25,866 nt of DNA from Fidelibacterota bacterium UBA2986. Its GTDB lineage: Bacteria; Fidelibacterota; Marinisomatia; Marinisomatales; AB-629-J13. Location of the stretch: NCBI GenBank assembly GCA_002346675.1, contig DEAI01000013.1, positions 1-25,866 of the forward strand, in the 5' to 3' direction. Numbering within the stretch: position 1 is the first letter of the stretch; every line of letters begins with the position of its first letter. The position numbers were made by a program, and so were the translations under genes. Positions 9,001 to 18,000 of this stretch are shown piece after piece. The notes beneath the pieces were generated by a model. That model was not told the DNA's origin. It ran no database searches and was given only the letters and a program-made list of their open reading frames with translations.

Positions 9001-12000
9001 ACAATACAGGAATAAATGTTGAAATAAAGGACCATTCTGACCCAATATTTAATAATTGTGAGTTTTCATATAATTCAAATATGGATAATAATGATGGAGG
9101 TGCTGGTGTTAGAAGTTCTTTTGCAGATGGTGTCACATTTAATAACTGCAAATTTCAATATAATCAACAGCTAGCGAATGGGTCAGCATATTCAATCGCT
9201 AGAGATGATAAGGGCTCGGTCCAATTAAATAATTGCTTGATCACCAATAATGAAGTTCACAATCCTTATAATGGTCGTGGTGGTGCTATATCTATATTTA
9301 CGAATACGGCGGTTTTCATTAGAAATACAACCATTGCTGATAATTTCACTTATTCTGATAACTTGGATCATGAACTTGGTGCTGGAATATCAATAGCATC
9401 ACGACTTTATGGTGGACCGAGTCTCACGTATCCAAAGATAGCTTTAGTAAATAATATTATCTATGGTAATCAAGTTGTTTTTAGTGACGGAAGTACGGAA
9501 AATAACCAAATTGTATTTTCAACTTCACTTATTGAAACAGACTATGAAGATTGGGATGGTCTTCCACGAGGAATGTCCACGCTTGTGTTTTCACATAACA
9601 ATATTCAAGGTGGTTTAGATGACTTTCAGTGGGGGTCAATGGATTATTACAGTCCTTCAGAATTTATTTACTGGCTTGATGGAAATATAGATATAGAGCC
9701 CGCGTTTAATGATGATTATACATTATCAGTGAACTCCCCTCTAATTGACCAGGGGACTGAGGTACTTTATATGGAGCCCTGGGAAGATCCCTGGGATAGT
9801 GATTGGTATCAATATTATCATAATTGGGATACCTATGGAGGTGTTGGCGTTGCAGCGTATATGAATCTCCCAGGCGATTGGGATCAATATGTTATTGCAT
9901 ATACAGATCCATCTGATTATAGCGGCTATGCCCCAGACATGGGAGCATTTGAATCATCCTACGTTGACCAAATTACAGGTTGCACTGACCCAGAAGCGGA
10001 CAACTACGACCCTGATGCAACAGAGGATGATGGGAGTTGTGAGTATATTTCTGCAATCCTTATTCCAGAAGACTATCCTACTATACAGGAGGGTATTGAT
10101 GCTGCCGAACCTGGTGACACAGTTCTTGTTGATGAAGGTATCTACTATGAGAATCTCCAGATAAACAAGGAGATAACACTTGCCAGTCACTATATCCTTG
10201 AATCTGATACCAGTTATATATACTCAACCATCATTGATGGAAGTTATTATAGTGAGAGTGATGAAGATTCAGGTCCTTTCGGAAGCTGTATTCTATTTCG
10301 TCCTTCAGAAAATGGGGATGCCATTAGCTCTAAGCTTACAGGGTTTACAATCCAGAATGGACAGGGAACCAGGGTAAACGATTCAAGTGGTGAAGAGACC
10401 ATTACATATCGTATGGGTGGAGGAATAATGATAGACCACAGTTTACCAGAGATTACCTATAATTATATTAGAAATAATGGTGGGGGTACAGAAAATCGAT
10501 CAGGTAGATCTAGAAGGGGCGGTGGTGCAGCAATAAGTAATGATGATGATGTGGAGTTTGATGAAGACAGAAGTGAACCATATGAGAGAACTCTTCTCAC
10601 CCGTGATGATGAAATCATATTCTCCAACAACATTTTTGAGAACAACGACTCTGAAACGGGGAAAACATTTGAGTCAATTGGATTTGAGGGAGAGGTTGAC
10701 TTTTCATATTCAGCATTTGATGTATTTTCATCAAATTATGAAGATGTATCTGATTATTGGATAGTTAAGGATGGGGCAAATACAGATTACACTAGCGCTA
10801 CAGGCATATTAGGAGCGATAACTCAGGATGTATGGGTTAGTCCTAATGCAGATGGAAATGATTCATCAAGCACACTTGGTACGGAGGAAGATCCATTTTA
10901 TACAATTGACTATGCATTAAGCCGTGTTTATGCAAATGAATATAATCCGGTTATGTTACATTTATTGGACGGTGAATATTCACCTACAATTAATGAGGAG
11001 CTGTTTCCTATTTATATGATAGAATGGGTGTCTCTAGATGGAGCGGGGATGGATTTTACTGTACTAAATGGTGAAACAACTGAGAATGGCGCTGGTAGTA
11101 TGATCATAGTATATGAAACAGGAAATATTTCGATAAGTAATCTTTCGATTACAGGAGGAAGTAGTCAACCAGGATTTAGAGCGGGTGGTATTAATATACA
11201 TAACTCTTCATCTGTTATACTTCAATCAGTAAAAGTAGTTGATAATTTATATAGTGGAATTTCTATTAAAGAAGATCAATCAAATATCATAATGGATGGT
11301 CTGATTGTTGAAAATAATATTGGTAATTGTGGAGGATGCCTGGGAGGCGGGATTTATATTTTATTATCTAACCCTACAATAAATAATTCAATTATTCGAA
11401 ACAATACTTCTCACCGTGGAGGTGGTATATATTCAATAAACTCTGATATAGAAATCACAAATACAATTATAGATTCTAATGCTTCAGATGCGGAAGGTGG
11501 AGGATTATATTTCAAAAATGGATTCGCAAGAATTGTTGGCCTAAATATAAAGGATAATCATGGTGATGGACATCAAAATTCAGGGGGGTGTGTAAATGAT
11601 GCAGGAGCAGGAGGTATTGCTATCTTGAATACTCACATGTATATGGACAATGTTCAGATAACCGGAAATACCACTTATTGTTCTGGTGCAGGAATGTTTA
11701 TTGCTGGTGTCCCTGCAGGCAAAATGAATATTTATACAAATGTATTAATTAGTAATAATCATGCGGATGAATATGCAGGTGGGATAAGATATAAACAGAG
11801 TAATGATAGCTATAATCATTTTCAAAATATTACCATTGTGGCTAATGAATCTGAATTAGAATATGGGGCAACAAAATGCGGAGGTAGCTGTGATAATGCA
11901 TCGTTCAATAATGCCATTATAAGGAACAATATTAGTACAATATCAGAAGACCCAAATGTACCCAATATCCCTGAGTCAAATATTACCTATTCTAATATTG

Positions 12001-15000
12001 AAGGAGTACAAACTGGTGAAACGAATATTGATGTTGATTCATGCTTTGACCCTTCTAGTGATGACTACAGTATACTAGACGATTCTCCTTGCAGTAATGC
12101 TGGAGATCCCAATCCATGGTATAATAATATAGATGCATCGAGATCTGATATGGGTTCAACCGGAGGTTCGTTTATAGATGTTAATTTTTATGAATATGAT
12201 TTTGGTGAGGTAGGTGTATTTGGATCAACAGTTTTATGGAAGTTATTTAATTTTAGGGAAAATGGACAACATATAGTTATTGATTCTGTTTCATTTTCTG
12301 GCCAAAACTTTTCAACCCAAGGATATTTTCCTTTGACAATCAGTAATTATGAATCTGGTGAAATACCTATTACTTTCCATTCTTATCCAACTGGTAATAT
12401 ATCCGACACATTAAAATTATTCAGTAGTCAGTTGGGAAATTTGATTACTCTGGATGACGGCACAATTGTGTCTGAGGGTGTCAATATCCTACTTACAGGT
12501 GAAGCAGTAGGAGGTAATATTTTAAATGGAGAGATATCAGGTACATTAGCAGGAAATTTTGAATATAGAGTAGCAAATGATATTATTGTACCAGAAGATT
12601 CACTCTTAGTCATTGAATCTGGAGCAAAATTGTTATTTGATGGTCAGTATAGATTAATTGTTTACGGAGAAATTATCGCGCAGGGAACATTTACAGATTC
12701 AATAATATTTGATAATTATAATCCTGATGCTTCAAATAGTGAAAAATGGAAAGGGATTGTAATGTTTAACTCTACCAATCAATCCATTCTTGAATTTATT
12801 AGAGTCTCAAACTCCCTTGTATGGGGTGGCGGTGATGGGGAAGAATTGTATGGGGGTGGGCTCATATTAAATAATGCAGATCCTATCATTTCTCATTCAG
12901 TTTTCAATAATAATCGCACCTCAGGTAAAGGTGGTGGAATAAGTATTATATCCTCAAATCCTATAATGAGCAATCTATTGATAAAAAATAATGAAGGTAG
13001 CAAGGGAGGAGGTATTTATGTATCAAATTATGGTACGGAAGACTTTGAGGTAATAATTACTAATGTAGATATAAGAGATAATTTAACAGGGAGCTGGGGA
13101 ATTGGAGGTGGTTTAGCAGCAGATCATTCTAAAGTTACACTAATAAAATGTAATCTAATAGGCAACGAGTCTAACTGGGGAGGGAGCGCAGTCGCTGGAT
13201 TTAGTTCCGGAGTAACATTAATTAATACTACGGTAGTTGACAATAAAGCTTGTATCTCTGGTACCTGTGTTAGTGGATACTCTCCATCTGGTGGTGCAAT
13301 TATGTTACATACTCCCAATTTTGTTAGTATTTTAAATAGTATAGTCTGGGGTAATAGAGATATGGATGACTCAAATGAATTTGGGTATGGCGAAGAACAA
13401 TTCAATCAAATGGGTTTTGCTTTATTTCCTGATGAAGGAAACTTAGCTTTTTCTGATATACAAAATTATGAGTTAGAATTATCAGAAATAGATCGTCATT
13501 GGAATGGGGGATGCGGTGAAGATCATTGCTGGGTTGATGGTGATGCAATTAATTGGGTTACAGAAGGAAATATATCTATCTATCCAGAGTTTGTAGATTC
13601 TGAAAATAGAGATTATAATTTATCGTGGGAAAATTATCCTGTTCAGGATTCTACAATGTCTCCATGTATTGATGCCGGTACAGCTGATTATGAAGTATAT
13701 GGAGAAGTAATCCTTGAACTTGAACCCGAAGAATATACCGGGTCTGCGCCTGATATAGGTGCATTTGAGTCAGTGTATGTTATAACTGAAACAGTACCAG
13801 GTTGTACAGATCCTGAAGCGATCAATTATAACCCTGAAGCAACAGAGGATGATGGGAGTTGTATATATGCTGGATGGCCTCCCGCTAATCTTCAAGCCAG
13901 CGTAGATAGTATGAATGTTCAATTGACATGGAACCCACCTGTTGATCCTAACGCCATTGAGCTGTTCTATGATGATGGAACCTATGAGAATCACTGGTAT
14001 GTGAATAATCCTGTATTGTCTACAATGCAGATTGCCGTTGGGTTTACCTATCAGGAAGACTGTTTTTTGAATACAGGAAAATTTGAAATGTCATTTGACC
14101 CTGACGCGACAGATTTTGACTGGAATGTGTTAGGTGGTAGTGCAGATGGTCCAGACGCAAATGATATCATTGCTAGTGGTACAACTAATTTGACAGGAGA
14201 CCCTGATGGTTCCTGGTATTTTATTGACTTTGGTGGTATTGAGATCGAAGCTGATCAGTGGTTCTATCTCAGCGTTCAGTATCGCGATGGGCAAACACCA
14301 GATTCAGATCTCTATTACTGTGGTGGTGATGAAACAGCAGATGATCCATACTCGTGGTACACTTTTGATGGATTATCATGGAATAATTTACTGGGTACTA
14401 CAGATGTTATGTTTAGAGCCTTGATCTCAACAGAGTTTGTCAACTCTATTGTTCTTGACCCCATGCCATCAACTCCAAATCCAAATGCAACTATCATGCG
14501 TGCGGATGTGCAGCCGCAGTTGGATGAACATATTCTGGCAAAGATAACCAGGGCCCCAACAGCGGATCCGCAAATTACGAGTCCGATCACACGTAATCTT
14601 TTGGGATTTAATGTCTATCGTGATAGTGATATGATAGATTTTGTTAATTCAACCAGCGCAGTAGACCTTGCCCTTGAGAGTGGTGAGTATGAGTATTATG
14701 TGACTGCTCAGTATGATGGTGGTGAATCTGAGTCTTCCAACTCTGTAACTGTTCTTGTTTATGAAACTCATGCTAGGTTTTCTGCAGAACCTCTGACGGG
14801 TGTAGCACCGCTTACTGTTGAGTTTATAGACCAATCATATGGCGGAACTTCCAGCATATTCCAAGATGATTTTGAGTCATATTCAGTTGGTGACTTTATT
14901 GATCTGGTATCAGATGATTGGACAACCTGGAGCGATGACCCAGGAGGTGCTCAGGATGCACAGATATCTTCTGAGCAGGCTTTGAGCGGTTCGCAATCCT

Positions 15001-18000
15001 TAAAAATAGAATCTGGAGATGATATTGCACTCCTCATGGGAGATGAGACAACAGGAGAATATGTAGTAAACTTTTACTATTATGTTCCAATGGATCATGG
15101 TGCCTATTTCAATTTTCAGCATTATGAAGATTTAGGAACAGAGTGGGCAGTTGAGGTCTGGTTTCAAGATGATGATTGGGGAAGAATCCGGGTCGGAGGT
15201 GAAAGTACTTATTTTGCTTATTCTCATGATAGTTGGACGGCAATAGAAACCATGATAGATCTGGACAATGATCACGCTGAACTCTGGATCAACGGTGAAT
15301 TTATACATAGCTGGCCCTGGCATTGGGAGTCAGGAGGAACCAGAACCAATCAGCTCGGAGCTATAAATCTCTATGGAGGATATGAAACATCTTTTTATGT
15401 AGATGATTTTTCTTTTGAGAGTATAAATATAAATAGTGAGATAGTTTCCTGGGATTGGGATTTTGGAGATGGAGAAGGAAGTAGTGAGCACAACCCAGTA
15501 CATATTTATAATGTTCCTGGTGTTTATACAGTATCTCTTACTGTAGCAGATGAAAACGGTACAATAGATACAGAGATAAAGACGGACTACATTAATGTCG
15601 AACCTTCATCGAACATTGTGCCACCTGATAATCTTCAAGCTAGTGTTTTTGATTATACCAATGTTGCTCTGTCTTGGGATGAGTCCCCAGACAGTGTTGT
15701 TATAAATTGGGACAGCGGCATTAATAATGATGGAGTTGGCCTAACTAATGGTGGAGATTGGATGTATGCAGCTCGTTGGATTCCAGATATGATTGCCGGT
15801 TATGATGGATATTATCTTAATTCAGTCAATTTCTTTCCCAGAGGTCCGGGCACTAATTATGAGTTACGGGTGTGGTATGGTGCCAATGCGGAAGTCCTCA
15901 TCTATCAGCAGCTTGTAACTGATCCTATAATCGAAGAGTGGAATGAAATCAATCTGGACTCTCCTGTACAGATTGATGTTTCTGCTGATCTTTGGATCGG
16001 ATTTGCTTTGTCTGGTCAACCTGAGGGGGAATGGGCTGCTGGTACCGATGCCGGTCCTGCCGTACCTTTCTACGGGGATCTATTGACACTTGATGGTACT
16101 CTATGGGAATCTATGTCAACCAGCTATGGTTTAAACTACAACTTTAATATACAAGGACTATTGACGACCAGTAGCAGAGGCCTTGAAATTGGAAATAATC
16201 CAATTGTTTTGGAAAACACCAGAATTTCCACTGAGAAATATTACAATAATAAGACGTCAATCAATGTCGGAAACTTGGGACAGCCGGAAAATGCATGGCT
16301 GGTTGATCCTAACACGCGTGATTTTCTCCACTATAATGTGTATAGAAATGATGAGATAGTTGGAACTACATCGGAAGAATGGTACGATGATATGAATGTG
16401 CCTGAGGGATTACATCAGTATTATGTGACTGCACAGCATAATGAAGGTGAATCTGAACCTTCTAACACTGCAGAGGTAACTATTGTTTATGATGATTTTG
16501 GAATTTTGATCATAGACCTGGATCCAACACCAACAGGCGGAGCACTTCAGGATGTGTTGCAGAATGTCTATCCAGATGGAGTTGGGCTTATTACAAGTTT
16601 GGATCAAAATGCTGATTTCACAGGCCTAGATGCGGTGTTCATTCTATTGGGTATCTATCCGAATAATACGGTGATAGATTCTAGCAGTGCACAACCGCTG
16701 ATTGATTATATTAACTCAGGTGGAAATCTCTATCTAGAAGGCGGTGATGTGTGGTTCTACGATCCCGGGTGGCAGGGTGGATATGATTTTGGTCCTGAGT
16801 TTGGGATTGTTGCTATTGATGATGGTTCAAGTGATCTTAGCGATCTAACGGGCCAGGGTTTCCTTGAGGGATACTCCTGGAGTTATTTTGGTGAGAACAA
16901 CTGGATCGATCAGATGGAACCGTCAGATTCCACATCCTTTACCATATTCAGAAATGATTTAGAGGGGTACAACTGTGGTATAGCCAATAATAGCGGAAGC
17001 TATAAGACAATAGGGACATCCTTCGAGATTGCAAATATAGGTGGAGATAACTTGCTGGAAGATGCTCTAGAGGGAATCATAGATTTCTTTGACATTGGTC
17101 CTGCCTATCAATGCAATCAAGGTGTTACTGAATACTATGATGGGTATGACTGGGTTGAGTGTGAGGAGTGGGTAACGGATGTAAGCGAACTTGATGCAGG
17201 TGACCTTAGTGTACTCGTTGATATTATTGAACAGAACAACCTTACCGAAGAGACATCGTCATTAGATTATGATAATGGGAACGGTATTTTTGAGGCCCTG
17301 GAACTTGGAGAACAGTTGTGGTATAACGGTAGGCTTATCAGACTGAATGTATTTGGAAATTGGAACTGGGAAGATCCAAATTTTTTGTATAACCTTACGA
17401 TAATACCAGAGTCCTTTGGAGGTTTGAGTCAACTATACTATTTTGATGCAGATAACAACCAACTCAGCTCTCTTCCTGAAAGTTTTGGTTCGCTCGAACA
17501 GTTGGAAATCCTATGGCTTTCTCTGAATCCTCTATATAATATTCCTGCACCCATATTTTCTCTAGAGAATCTTATCAAATTAGGGCTTGCAGAATCAAAT
17601 ATTGAAAATCTTCCTGGAGAGATAGGTAATCTATCAAATCTCTCACATCTTTGGTTATATGATAATCAAATCAGCGGTGAGCTTCCTGAAACAATAGGCA
17701 ATATGAATTCACTTGAAGTGATCCATATTTTTAATAATCAATTTTCAGGAGAGGTTCCACCTTCTATAGGTAATTTAACTAATCTCCGGATTCTCTCATT
17801 TGGGAATAATCAATTCTCAGGAGAGATCCCTTCAGCTGTGTGGACTCTCTCAGATTTAGAAGTAGTTTATCTGTGGGGAAATGAGTTTACGGGAGAGATA
17901 TCATCTGATATAGGAAATCTTTCAAATGTAAATAACTTACAGCTGAGTAATAATCAACTTACCGGCGAAATTCCGGAAGAAATTTGGGACCTGGTTAATC

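Noticed and set aside
6900..13500. Many short similar units suggesting a repeat array or CRISPR
   Set aside because: The similarity is at protein level (beta-helix turns with GGGI and NN motifs) within one open frame. There are no identical DNA repeats with constant spacers.
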